A stretch of 64,000 nucleotides of DNA from Apostichopus japonicus (Eukaryota > Echinodermata > Holothuroidea > Aspidochirotida > Stichopodidae): positions 30,155,666 through 30,219,665 of the forward strand of contig NC_092579.1 of the NCBI RefSeq assembly GCF_037975245.1, in the 5' to 3' direction. Shown piece by piece: positions 44,680 to 56,560 of the stretch; the first letter of the stretch is position 1; the number at the start of each line of letters is the position of its first letter. A model generated the notes under the pieces. That model had not been told where the DNA came from. It did no database searches and saw only the letters and a program-made list of their open reading frames with translations. The translations under genes and the position numbers were made by a program.

Positions 44680-45880
44680 TCACATTATCCATAGCAGACA
44701 TTGTCATATTTAATTTTATCTTTTGATTTGAAACTTTCCAGGTAAATGCTGTTTCGTTCATCCGCTACCTTTCTGTGCATCGTCAAAAACATGATGCATT
44801 GACTCTTTGTATTCCTTACAAAAGGAAAAAAAATCGGATTATCAATATTATCAGTAGTAATCTTTCTAAGAAAAAAATCGTTTGTAGCAATGATGCGAAA
44901 ATGAAGTAATTCATATTGACAATTTCTAACTCCTTTCATGTTATTACATGAAACAAAAAGTTGACTCCAGTTCGAGTGTAGTGCCTTTTTAAATGTCATC
45001 TATAGATAATTGCCCAAGGCAATCCCAGAAACAACAAACTGTAGTTCTCCGTGTACTTGGCATGGAATGTACAATAATCCCATCCAACTTCGTAAAAGGA
45101 AAATTTAGAGCAGTTGTATTCAGCAACAAAATCTCTATATATTTGAAGTGGAGTACCAGCTGAGTCATAAAAACCCCGAACATAAAATACATTTGAATTA
45201 AAGCAGCTTTAATCCCAAACTTCCTCATTATTAATTCTAATAAAATTATTATTCCAAACAGTTTGATCACAATATCTCGCAATGGCTTTCTGTGTTGTCA
45301 GATCACCGCAGGCACAGCAGCAATTGAAAATAATATTTTATTTAAATTTTCTTGTATAATCACAGTCTATTACAAAATCTTTCCCAACCTTGTTAAGGAA
45401 ATGTTCAAAAAGAGTTTTCCTAAGACCTGAAGAGTGGTCAATCTATCTTTTAACACAGGCAATTTGTCATACTCAAAAGAAAATCGTAGATATTGACCAT
45501 ATTCAGAACCCCAAGCTCGAAATTTTTAAGTCAAAAAGAGGTACGGGGCAGCCTTGACGCACCCCCCCCCCACCCCCTTTCAACTGAGAACAAAATCGGT
45601 AAACATGCATTCCATAGTTTAATATTCAAGCAGAACAATTCGAATACAAAGTTTTAAGCCATCGAATAATATTCTAACCAAACTTGAACAATTGCAATGT
45701 ATAATTTTAAAAAAATACTAAATACTGTCAAGTGCTTTTCATGAATCCACGAGTAAAATATAACTTGAGATATATTTTTTTTTCCTGCGCATAACTGAAT
45801 AACGTCCAAAATAAGTCATCTTATTTGCATTAATAAAACATTTCTTTGAAAAACCTGTTACAGGTTCAAGTCATCTCATA
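44680..45880 (-). pseudogene. L1/Tx1-like LINE relic
   Basis: The minus strand has an RQGCP remnant (about 45555), a TGFSKKCFINANKM stretch near 45860 equivalent to the QTGF...FIGEN motif, and a C-terminal NCQYELLHFRIIATNDFFLR region (44930). Multiple frameshifts and stops. It is related to the LINE at 26.3-29.3 kb. Confidence 0.6.
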
Positions 45881-46080
45881 TCAGCCTTGGTTGTTACATA
45901 TAGAAGATTTGATATCGGGAGACTGTCCTGGTTAAGGGTATACCTTCATCTCTTTGTTGGTTTTTTTATTAATTTTGTTCGAGACATTATATATTGCCTA
46001 ATATTGCATATCAACTCCACTGCCTCTATGTGTTCAATCATGTGTGCTCAATTAATTAGGAATGATGTCCGGGCACTATA

Positions 46081-46081
<1 letters not shown>

Positions 46082-46154
<73 letters not shown>
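46082..46154. repeat. (TA)n microsatellite
   Basis: About 72 bp of TA next to the LINE relic. Confidence 0.95.
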
Positions 46155-46158
<4 letters not shown>

Positions 46159-46296
46159 CTGACGATCGCTATAACGCGTGAAACTCCGAGTTGCAACTAC
46201 TAGTGTTCCACTAGTCTCAACTAGTATCAACATATATTCCGCTCTGTCCACTGGACATATAGAGCACTCTGCGCCAAGATAGACGCCTACCAACCA

Positions 46297-46297
46297 A

Positions 46298-46332
<35 letters not shown>

Positions 46333-46344
46333 GATATGTATATA

Positions 46345-46396
<52 letters not shown>
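46297..46396. repeat. (CT)n/(TA)n/(TG)n compound microsatellite
   Basis: CTCTCT followed by TATATA, a short TGTGTG and more TATATA. Confidence 0.9.
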
Positions 46397-46399
<3 letters not shown>

Positions 46400-47985
46400 T
46401 CACACGGTAGTTTCGCGACAATGTATATGTAAAACGGCAATGTGACCATCGGGCATTTTATAATGCCTTTCATGGAATGGGGATAATTGCGGGCATTCGA
46501 CCTAAGGCAAGAGCAAGATGTACATTGATTAGATGTAAGAACTGAATCGATGGCGAAATATGTCAATGTAGAGAGAAAGAGTGAGAAAGAGAAAGAAGGA
46601 GAGAGATATTGTAAGGCAGTTCCAATTTACCCAAATCATTTTCACTGTGTCGCTACGTATATGTATACATTTGTCACGCACAGGTTTGATTTGGTTGTCT
46701 CTCTCTCTCTCTGCAGCAATAGGCTCGTTAATCTTGCAGACTTCTGCCCACGTTCAAACGGACAGGGAAGAGTTTTCACAGGTCGCCGAAGTCTTGCTTT
46801 GAGTCTTTGGTTCAAGTCATTGACTCGTTTTGCGACTTGATTCAAGTCATAAGCTCTTCGTTGTGTTATTTTAGGGGTTTAAATTTCCGCAAGTCGTTCG
46901 CGTCACCTTGAGTATTGACTCGATCTATGCCTCGTTACAACACAGGCACAACATTAATACGTACTAATAAGACTATAACATTAGGTCCAAAATATTCCGA
47001 TTCTGCTCCCAGTTTGCCACTCTTACCGTCGTGGACTCAAAAACCTCAACTCTCCTCCTATGGCGATCAATACGCTCAATTTGTTTAAAAACAGTTGCAA
47101 AGTGTCGTAGTACTTTTTTATTCGTTCCTATTTTTTAATCATGTTTAACACTCGAAAAAAACATGACAAAACACCCCCACCCTCCCCTTTCCACACACAC
47201 AACCCTGTCATACTCTTTCTTTAACCTGATTTGCTCTCTCTTGGTCTTTTAGTGGAATAAAATCACAAATATGTCAATTCTCTCTCAATGAAAAAAACAA
47301 TGCAGGGCATAGTTGAATGAAATGTATTCAATCACGAAGTTTTTGGTTTAAGTAGCAGTGATGACATTTGATCAACGTTCTCTAAATGTAATTAAACGTG
47401 TACAGTTTTAAATAAGAAATTATAAGAATCTCTTCCTTAAACCATTGTTTAATTGTTCCTTTTTAGATCCGTGTAACTTAATCTAAATCATCGAGAACAG
47501 GCATTACTAACATAATCTTAGAAGTGTTTTTTTCAAATTTCATTTCACAAATTATCACTTCCCCTGGTTACACCGGAGTTTAACCCCTTTCTCAGTTCTC
47601 TCTTTTTGGTTTCGATGATAATCGTAACCTTTGTAAATTGCAGTCATACTGGCGGATGAGTGTGTGTGCGTGTGGGTGTGACGCCTTCCTTGTAAACACG
47701 ATATCTCAAGAAGGAACGCCTGGACCAATCTCATATTTGTTGTGTAGTTGTAACACGTTAAGTTCAAGAAGCCTATTGTTTTCTGTGGAGGTCAAATGTT
47801 ATTTGGAGTCATCAAGGGTCAAATTGTGGGAACCTTGTTTTATAATCTACCGTATCTCCCACCGACCAGCCTATTATATAGCCTATGCGTTACGTCTCAT
47901 AAGAATATGAGAGGCTGGTGGCAATTGGAAATTATCTTAAGGGCATCCGTAGATAAGAATCGGACGTCTCGACCAAAGCTCCATT
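46400..47985. other. Intergenic with old repeat traces
   Basis: Includes TTGAGTCTTTGG/TTCAAGTCATTGACTCG repeats (46800-46850). A segment at 47810-47880 is inverted relative to 37285-37345 (ACCTTGTTTTATAA, CCGTATCTCCCAC). No gene recognised. Confidence 0.4.
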
Positions 47986-47992
47986 GACTTAA

Positions 47993-48307
47993 AGGCACTG
48001 AAGGCTCGCCCCAAACCGCGTGTCGCGCTCTGAAAAGGTTAACTTTCCGTTGCTTGCAAGTGACGTTTTCGCTTCAAAATGCAGACAGTAATGAAACGTG
48101 ATACCTTGTTATCTTTTATCTAGACCTGAGATGTCCATCCCTGAGTGGGTATCGACCGCAGCTGCATGTACTGACTATACACTAGTGTCTAATTACCGAA
48201 TTGTAGCAAACTGTGTGTGTATTCTCTGGGATCGATGGTGGTGTCTAACACTTCTGTTACAGATTACCGGCATTAGACGTTTCTTTTTGCGCGAGTCTTC
48301 ACACCCT
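47993..48307 (+). mobile_element. TTAA-flanked MITE, copy 4
   Basis: A 315-bp copy with TTAA on both sides (47989-47992, 48308-48311) and ends AGGCACTGAAGGCTCG / GCGAGTCTTCACACCCT. It lies just 3' of the thioredoxin-like gene. Confidence 0.7.
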
Positions 48308-48480
48308 TTAACTGAAGTCACTGTGGTAGATCTACAATTTAATTATGAAGTTCATACATACTTTACTTTTAGAGTTGCCTTCCTTATTAGGTTATGATCA
48401 CAGTTGAAATAAAATGCCATACAGTAAAGTGTCATGCAATGAAGTACCATGTAATAAACTGTAACAACGACTTGATCAGT

Positions 48481-51400
48481 TTACATGAAACGAGCAATTG
48501 TGTTTGCAATTTTAAACTTTGTTTGTTGCCCCGTTAGTGTATCGACTACCTGGCCCATTTTGAAGAACAACATCGTCGGTAACCCGTGGACGCCATAAGT
48601 CTTTGGAATCACCTAGAAAAAGAAAAAGTTTGCAGTAGTTCTCTTTATTTACAATATAAATAATTAATTCCTTTTTTAACACTTCTTCTAATTTAATACA
48701 TGCCTAACTTTGTATGTTTAATCTCCCTTTATTTCGTGTGGTTACATTTCTATCATGTATATCGAGTTTACATATTGCAATAAACCTACTCTATTATAGT
48801 CGGTATTCATCTTGTAGATCTTCAGTTGCCCATCATACTCTTCTGCAAGTTCGTCAATAATGGGTGCCATCTTTCGACTCGGACCATTCCTTTAAGGAAA
48901 ATAAATAAGCTTATTGTTAGGAATTTATTTATATGTTACAACGAATACCGGACATATTAAACTTGCATGTATTTTGTCCTGCGCATCTTTCGCTCGAAAG
49001 CCCCGGCCCTTTATCAAGCATTGAGTCAATGTAAGTATTATGGTGATATTGGTATTCATAATTCATATCCAATGTCCGTTGTCCAATGTCAAATGTCCAA
49101 TGTCAAATGTCCATGGTCCAATGTCTCCGTGGTGGTGATTACGAATATTATGATTACGACGATGATCCTGATGACGATGATCCTGATGACGATGGTGATG
49201 ATGACTATGATCATTATTATCAGGATCATCATCTTCATCACCATCATTATTATTATTATTATCATCAGGGCATAGAAGGAGACAAATTACAGTTAGATTG
49301 AGTTACTGATTACAGCTATCATACTGATCCCAGACCAAGAATTACACCCTTGGAGCCCGACGGCACCATAGACTTGCCCCGCCGGCTTTGTTAAGATTTC
49401 TCAGTCACGACCTGAAAATGAAAAGTTGGTATGTGTCTTGCCTGGAAGGGCTTTACTTAGATCTGGACCCCTTGACCGTGAGGCACCTTGACTGTGGTGC
49501 CCCTTCACCGTAGGCCCCTTGACCGCGCCGCACAATTGACCGTGGCGCATCTTGACCGAGGCGCACCTTGACCGTAGCGCATCTTGACCGTGGGGCACCT
49601 TGACCAAACTTGCCATTTTCTGCCTATTGGATAACCATGCACTGTATGGACCGTTTTATATCATGTTCCATATTTAGAAGGGTTAGTATTATTCTATTTT
49701 CAGTTGGTTATCTTTATTATACACCGGACTGCAATCACTGTCTCTACATACATTCCGACTATCGTTTCAAAGTTTGTTATTGTTATCTGGATGCCTATCA
49801 TTTTAGAAGCATTTTTGTGAACCATGATACTCCTTACCATTCAGCCCAGAGGAAAACCATCATAGTGTCTCCCTTTTCCAGCTCGGTCTGAAAAGTGGCG
49901 TCGGTAACTGTTATTGGTGCTGAGGCATTTGTGAAGCCTGCTGAAAGAAATCAGTAAAGGATTAAGGAGAAAAGGTAAAATCTTGTAAATTCATATTTTG
50001 TGCTCAATATTCATATAGCAATTGTGCGACCGTTTGTGATTTCCGATCTAAGTACTGGCCATGTTTATGCTATACATTACAGCTTTATAGCAATTTTTCC
50101 ATACATAGACTAACAAAAACCTCAATTCGGAAAAGGAAAGTCCCTCTTGAGATATTATTGACTAAGTTTCGTTGGTATTTTCTAGATATGATATAAGTTA
50201 AATTGGCGGCGATTGTATTACACAATGCCCTGGATCCTTGTCTCGGTAGCAAGACATCCCACCTCTCCGTCAGTTACATTTCGTCCCATGTAAATTACCT
50301 GTCCTACAGAGGCGTCGGAGCCGGTACGGCAGGTCCGGCGAACGCCGGACCAATATTCACGGCGCAAAAAAAAAAAATGGCCAAAAAAAAAAGAGTAGGA
50401 CTAAGAAAAAAAATTGGCAAAAAATAAAGAACCAAAATGATGCATACTTCAAAAATGTGTTTTAGAAGATTAATCGGGTACAAAAACAGACAAGGGAGAA
50501 CGCACAGAAGAAAAGCCTACACCAGCAACGCATTCGCTGATTGATCTACCGGACACCTCTATTGATAATTACGGTATAGCGTATTTGATCTAGTATATAA
50601 AAGATCAGTGTATAACACCAGTTCGCAATGCATAAATATGCGGTAGAGCAGTGCTTTTACGCGCAATTCGTGAATCTGTTTTAATCTGTTTACGAGGACC
50701 AAAGTGTTTTTCACTGATTTCTATATTCTAACCATCATGAAAAGAATCACGAAGGCATTCCTTCCATGGATGGCCGACTTATGAGGCTTTCCGTTTTTCC
50801 CTCAGATCGCGACGCTAGCGCCAGTATTGTAAGTACAGGTTTCCCCATTGACTTTGGTCGTCGCATCCTGTGTGGGGCCTTGGCCCCGTCTCTCGGGGAA
50901 TCAGGCTACTTCTCCCTTCCCCGAGCATGCCTGGGTGTCCCATTTTTTCCGCGGGACCCGTGCGGTTCGTTTGCGCCATTTCCCGGCCTCCCGCGGCCTC
51001 ACTCAGTTTAGGCAGGTATATTTTTAAATAATTTTCATCATGATGACGGCAAGTAGGCTAAATGTGACTACTCTGGCATGGCAGGGGTCTTGTTTTCAAG
51101 CTCGGGAAGTGCCATTTCCTGCAATCTGGTAGGCATTTTTTTCAAAATTGTCTCTATTACGCTACGCGCCAACCGGTGGCGCGTAGCGTAGTCTGACCTA
51201 CCAAACGTCCCCCCCCCCCGATAATTATGATGGATGGCAACACTCTGATTTGCCGTACCAATCCCAAATAGCTTCCGACGCCCCTGTCCTAGTCCCAGAT
51301 CCTTCTAACCATTGCACGGACGGAATATCCCAATTGTTCGTTAGAAACGCCCCATAACAGCTCACAGAAGTGCCCCGCCAAACTTTAGGTTGATTTTATT

Positions 51401-52009
51401 GTCGAACGCAAGAAATATGTTGGCAAATGAACCCAGTTCATTGAATGAATAGCCTATATACAGGTAACAGAATTGACTGTTAATATGCTTGCTGTGTACA
51501 TTATCGTATAAGACAATGTACATACCAGCTATCACAGTATGAGCGTGCTGACTTGTGATGATTAGAAGTAAAATAAATATAGACGGTGACCAACTTTTTC
51601 TATCTAATAACAACAGGGCCAAGCGTCCTTGCCAATGGCTGACATTAAGTGACGGTACAGCCAAATCGATTTAGTTTTGACTGTAGTCAAAGTTATCTGG
51701 GGTGTGGTCTTGAGTCAACTCGCCAGAAAATACGACTTGAGTCCAAGTTTGTGACTTGACTTGTTGGAACATCATTGATATCCGGTTACCAGTTGTAATT
51801 ACAGCAAGTGGTATCTTAAATGGATTATTTATTGGCCACGTGTATGCAAACACACGTAAAGCCTACACGCCATTAAATCACACCATTATTTACCTTTGCC
51901 TAAATATCTATACACAAACCACAAAGTTACAAAGACAGAAGAAACAAAAATTAAGCGAAAGTCACTCTCTACAGGGCAGACATGGTTTACACACAGAAAA
52001 CGGAAGTAA

Positions 52010-52068
<59 letters not shown>

Positions 52069-52082
52069 AAAATAAATAGTAA

Positions 52083-52121
<39 letters not shown>

Positions 52122-53860
52122 CCTTGGATGTGTCTTCGTTATACACAAATATCCCTAACGAAGAGGGCATTTCGGCCTGCACAAAAGCATTCAAACCGAA
52201 ACGTGGCAAAACCCCCACGAAGAAAGAATTGGCCGAATTAATGCAACTTATCTTGACCAACAATAATCTGGTATTTGGCAACAAACACTACCTCCAAATT
52301 CATGGCACCGCAATGGGTACCAAAATGGCACCGTCTTTTGCCAACATCTTTATGGGAAACCTCGAGAGAGAATTTTTATCTCGACAAAACTTGAAACCAC
52401 ACACGTGGTTACGTTACATTGACGATATCTTTATGATATGGACCCATGGTGAGGCAAATCTAAAACTCTTCATTGATGATATAAACTCGTTTCATCACAC
52501 TATCAAATTCACTGCTGATTTTTCTGGACATGGCGTTCACTTTCTGGACACCACCGTGACCCTACAAAATGGTTCACTCAAAACAGACTTGTCCAATAAA
52601 CCCACGAACAAGCACAACTACCTCTTACCAAGCAGTTGCCATCCACGTCACTGTACCAGAAATATTCCGTACAGTCAAGCGTTGCGCATTCGACGCATTT
52701 GCTCCTCTGAAGTCGATTTTGATTCACGCACCAAAGAACTGTCACAACACTTCCTAAACAGACAGTATTTTCGGGGTACTATTGAAAATGCCATCAAAAA
52801 GTCTAAAAGCAAACCCCGTACCGAAACATTGACGTACAAAACTCGTCAAACCAGTTTCAAAAGGGTACCATTGGTTACTGAATTCCACCCTGGTCTCCCA
52901 CCACTGGCTAATATCATTCAGAAGAATTTTCACCTACTTCAAGGCACCGAACGCCTGAAATCAGTATTCCCAGAATTACCTGTCATCGCTTTTAAAAGAC
53001 CCAGCAACCTACGGGATATCTTAGTTCGGGCATCCTTTCGGGATGACACCCCATTAGGGGAAAGCAAAACAGAAACTACAGGATCATCGCCCTGTACACA
53101 AAATTGCAAAACGTGCTTACTTGTCGACTCGACTGGGGCCTTTCAGAGCAACCAAACCAAACGCACGTTCCAAATTCGGCACAAAATTAACTGCCTATCC
53201 AAAAATGTCATTTACCTCATCAACTGCAATATTTGTAACTTACAATACATTGGAGAGTCAAAAAACACTCTTAGAATGAGAATGACACAACATAGATCGG
53301 CGATCAAAACAAAAAGATCTACCAACCTGTTGCAAATCACTTCAATCTCCCAAATCATTCAATTGAGAATTTGCGTGTTATTGCCATTGACCAGAACGAT
53401 TCTTGGACAGATAAATCTAGGAAAGCGAAAGAAAATTTCTGGGAACTAAACCTAAAGACCACGGCACCATTCGGTTTAAACATCAGAAACGATTTGCCGT
53501 CCCAGATAAACCAAAACAATTCCTTTACAATTACGACGGAATCGGATTAAAATAATCCGACGCGGATTAAAATAACCCGAATTTCTAAAATTTCTGCTCA
53601 ATTCAGCAGAAATCAGTAAGTCGCTTTGCCTTTACAACCATGCCGACATCTTCTCTCTAAAACAGTTTCAATTCCTGCTACTCCTTGTCACTTTCGGTGA
53701 TCATGCACTGAAGAAGAGCTAGTTTTGCTCGAAAGCTCTGCAAAAACCAAACATTGGCTGTTTTACTTCCAATCACTTACCTAATTCAATTATTGTATCT
53801 CACTCGAGATCCAGCCTTTCTCTAAATGCAGCATAGTTGTTTAACAGTTTCTCCGTTATT

Positions 53861-53897
<37 letters not shown>

Positions 53898-54888
53898 TTA
53901 CTTCCGTTTTCTGTGTGTAAACCATGTCTGCCCTGTAGAGAGTGACTTTCGCTTAATTTTTGTTTCTTCTGTCTTTGTAACTTTGTGGTTTGTGTATAGA
54001 TATTTAGGCAAACGTAAATAATGGTGTGATTTAATGGCGTGTAGGCTTTACGTGTGTTTGCATATACATATCACTCATGCACGAGAATCTCGCACAAAGA
54101 TACTCGTTGTTCGTATCTTTAACTTCGCGATTATTTTTTTCTCAGGTGAGTTGAGCCTGTTGGTTATGTTAATATAAAATAATATAGTACGCACGCACAG
54201 TTTTTATTGATAACTAGCGTTATAAAATCGTTCCAATTGGGTGCTCCCGATTGACAATTATCTGTGGGCCAATTGTCCGGGGGAAATTGTCCTGGGGTGG
54301 GTTCTAGGGGAAAATGTCCAGGAAGGTAATTGTCCGGGGGTAATTGTCCGGTGGCGAGTCGACCGGGGTGGGAATTGACCAGGGGGAGTTTTCTGGGGTG
54401 GGAACTGTCCGGGTGGGAATTATCTGGGTGGGAATTGTCCGGGGGTACTCGTCCAGGGGGCGTTGTCTGGGGGTATTTGTCCGAGGGTAATTGTCCAGAA
54501 GGGAGTAATTGTCCAGAGGGGAGTTTTCCGGTCTCCCTCTAGTGGGATTAGAAACTTAAACCGAAAAATGTTGGGAACGAAAACTACTTCAGATAAGTAA
54601 CATTGCATACACGTTGAGGCAAACCAAGGACCCTTTAATTTACACAAATTGTTTGCGAAGGTTATGCCCCAAGCCTAAGCATTAACTTAACATAATATAA
54701 TAACATAGTGGCAATCTTCATGTCAGGGGAGTGGGGCTGGGAGTGTGTAACGTTGCTAAGACAAATTTGAAAACAAGCTCTATCATGGGTGACTTTCATT
54801 AAAAAGTATTAGACCTAAATGTAGATAAAAACTTACCACAAATTAAAACAGCTAAAAGGCATATGACTGCTGCTGGTAACTTCATCAT
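48481..54888 (-). CDS. Secreted thioredoxin-fold protein lacking both catalytic cysteines (four exons)
   Basis: Exons on the minus strand: 54888-54837, 49940-49838, 48889-48790, 48612-48481. All borders are GT-AG and phases match (1, 2, 0). Product of 128 residues: a signal peptide (MMKLPAAVICLLAVLICA), then one thioredoxin domain with TDATFQTELEKGDTMMVFLW, the active-site position W-N-G-P-S followed by RKMAPIIDELAEEY, IYKMNTDYN, and the cis-Pro loop GVHGLPTMLFFKMGQVV. Known: active thioredoxins carry W-C-G-P-C. Here Asn and Ser replace both cysteines, and the mature chain has none at all. Inference: not a disulfide reductase; more likely a binding or chaperone-like secreted protein. One N-glycosylation site (NAS) follows the signal peptide. 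Intron 1 (4.9 kb) contains a Penelope-like element; a LINE starts about 70 bp upstream of the ATG. Confidence 0.85.
49140..49262. repeat. GAT/CAT-rich imperfect microsatellite
   Basis: GATGATCCTGATGACGATGA repeats on the 5' side and CATCATTATTATTATTAT on the 3' side; preceded by short CAATGTCAAATGTC repeats. It lies in the thioredoxin-like gene, intron between exons 2 and 3. Confidence 0.8.
49450..49605. repeat. CTTGACCGTGGCGCAC minisatellite
   Basis: About eight degenerate units of 17-20 bp (CTTGACCGTGGGGCAC, CTTGACCGAGGCGCAC). Confidence 0.75.
51095..51215 (+). repeat. Core module, copy 7, with long hairpin
   Basis: TCGGGAAGTGCCATTTCC then the core. Here the two halves pair perfectly over 14 bp (51158-51171 with 51177-51190, starting TACGCTACGCGCCA) around loop ACCGG, unlike other copies. 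Confidence 0.6.
51843..52020 (+). repeat. Left arm of inverted repeat around a Penelope-like element
   Basis: About 175 bp, beginning TATGCAAACACACGTAAAGC, that match the reverse complement of 53888-54064 with one mismatch. A (TA)n tract follows. Confidence 0.85.
52021..52117. repeat. (TA)n microsatellite
   Basis: Two TA runs separated by TTTAAAAATAAATAGTAAAT. The Penelope-like coding sequence begins directly at its right edge. Confidence 0.95.
52118..53550 (+). pseudogene. Penelope-like element, RT plus GIY-YIG, 5'-truncated
   Basis: The open frame starts inside the RT at motif A (LDVSSLYTNIP). It continues with GTAMGTKMAPSFANIFM, RYIDDIFMIW and FLDTTVTL, and then a GIY-YIG endonuclease region (VIYLINCNICNLQYIGES, about residues 360-380 of the frame). 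A one-base frameshift near 53320-53330 splits it; the continuation (ANHFNLPNHSIENLRV) runs to TAA at 53548. Known: Penelope-like elements pair this RT type with GIY-YIG. Upstream RT motifs are missing, cut at a TA microsatellite, so the copy is dead. It lies in intron 1 of the thioredoxin-like gene, on the opposite strand. Confidence 0.85.
53704..53742 (+). ncRNA. Hammerhead-ribozyme-like motif of the Penelope-like element
   Basis: TGCA / CTGAAGA (exact CUGANGA core) / A / GAGC-loop-GCTC / GAAA / GC-TC / TGCA. Same layout as the motifs at 2300 and 31778 but with different stem sequences. It lies about 150 bp after the element's stop codon. Confidence 0.45.
53888..54064 (-). repeat. Right arm of inverted repeat around the Penelope-like element
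   Basis: Reverse complement of 51843-52020 with a single mismatch; preceded by (TA)n at 53863-53893. Confidence 0.85.
54262..54530. repeat. Minisatellite related to GGACAANTACCCCCC, array 3
   Basis: Degenerate AATTGTCCGGGGGTAA units of 14-18 bp with the G-rich strand on plus. Confidence 0.75.
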
Positions 54889-54949
54889 CGGTTGACTTCA
54901 GGACACGACTTTTCGAGGACAATTCTTTAGACGGTTAATGTCTTTGGGT

Positions 54950-56190
54950 CAAGTAATAAATATAAAGCGATTAATTGGTTCAAATCCTATTTAGTTAATA
55001 GAAGTCAATGCACATACTTAAATGGTGTTTTATCGAGTTCAAGACGAATTGCATGTGGTGTACCCCAGGGAAGCATTCTTGGTCCACTTCTGTTCTTAAT
55101 TTATATTAATGATATAGATCTCACTCTGGAATATTGTTCAGCGGATATGTATGCTGACGACACAACATTTTATGCCAGTGATACATCTACCATTAACTTG
55201 AATAACAAATTGCAAAGAGACATGGAAAAAGTTAGTGCCTGGTGTGACCGAAATAAAATGGCAATCAACACCACTAAAACGAAGGTATTGTTGATGGGAT
55301 CTGGTCAGAGACTGGCTTCATTACCTGACAATGCAAATACTCTTTCTGTGACACTCGGGGGCAAAATTCTCAAGACTGTCAAATATGAAGAACTATTAGG
55401 TGTAAAAATTGATAACAATTTATCCTGGCATATTCAGGTTGACAACGTTTGTAAAACAGTCTCAAATCGCCTTGCCTTACTGAGACGCATACAACCATAT
55501 ATTGATTTAAATACGAAAATTATCTTCTATAATGGGTATGTACGACCCATTCTAGATTATTGTAGTATAGTCTGGGGTACGTGTGGAGCAAATGATTTAC
55601 AAAAGTTGTTACATATACAAAAAGCAGCAGCGCGTATTATTACGAACTCGGGAAGATATGAAAGCTCGACAGAATTATTTAAAATGCTAAAGTGGCACCC
55701 TGTCGATACGCAAATACGTATACGACGATTGATCATGATGTACAAGACCATGAATGGCCTCTCCCCAAAATATCTAACCCAGTTATTCAACTTTACGCAC
55801 GAAATTCATAATCACAATTTGAGATCCACGACCCAAAGTAACTTATACCTGAAAGATGGTAAAACGGAATATCACAAGCGTAGATTTTCCTTCATAGCTG
55901 CCAAAGAATGGAATAGTTTGCCAGCTGAATGCAAGCATGCCAAATCTTTACCTATTTTTAAACGTTTAGTCAATGAATTTTTCAAGTCTTAATCATCTCA
56001 TTACGCTTTTATGTTCTATACTCATTTTTACAGTTTTGTGATTTACTGTTGTATATTTGTATGTTTAATTGTCTTACTCTTTGTTTATTATTTTATAATA
56101 TTATTCTTTTTATATTGATTGTATTTTAGGGCCTCGGGGAAGATTAGCTGTGGCTAACCGAGTCACCCTTTTAAAGGTTAATAATAATAA
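54950..56190 (+). pseudogene. CR1/Jockey-type LINE, 5'-truncated
   Basis: An open frame of about 345 codons from 54958 to TAA at 55990. It has RT motifs CGVPQGSILGPLLFLIYIND and MYADDTTFYAS, then LLGVKIDNNLSW, RPILDYCSIVWG and the typical C-terminal AAKEWNSLPAECK. The 3' end is TTAGGGCCTCGGGGAAGATT plus a TAA-repeat tail near 56180. The endonuclease and the N-terminal RT part are missing. The uninterrupted frame suggests a young copy. Possible short target duplication AAGTAA. Confidence 0.8.
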
Positions 56191-56299
56191 GTAAACTGAA
56201 ACGACTGTTCCTATTTATACAAATTGGATGTTTCATTTTGTTTTGTTACTGGTAGTCACCTACTGCACACCGATTTAATTACAAACACTGAAAAAATAA

Positions 56300-56560
56300 A
56301 CTAGTCAATATTGCCACGGACTAACGTTACATTAGTCTGTAACGTTAGTCAATGCACACGGACTAGCAAAAATCTTCGTTTCATCGCTGCTTAGTTAGTT
56401 TACACTGACTAAGGAAAATATAATCGCAGCTTAGTCGGTGGCGACGGACTAAGGTATTTTAACCCATGGACTAAGAACGACACGGACACCCGATTTACGC
56501 CATAATCGTAGCTTAGTCGGTGTCGACAGACTAATGTATTTTAACCCAATTCGATTCACT
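56300..56560. repeat. Left array of GACTAA/TTAGTC motifs
   Basis: About ten GACTAA or TTAGTC hexamers in both orientations within 260 bp, including CGGACTAACGTTACATTAGT and GCTTAGTCGGTGGCGACGGA. Matching array at 59890-60270. Confidence 0.7.

Noticed and set aside
50766-51011. An 81-codon frame (RLMRLSVFPSD...)
   Set aside because: GC-rich chance frame without recognisable motifs.
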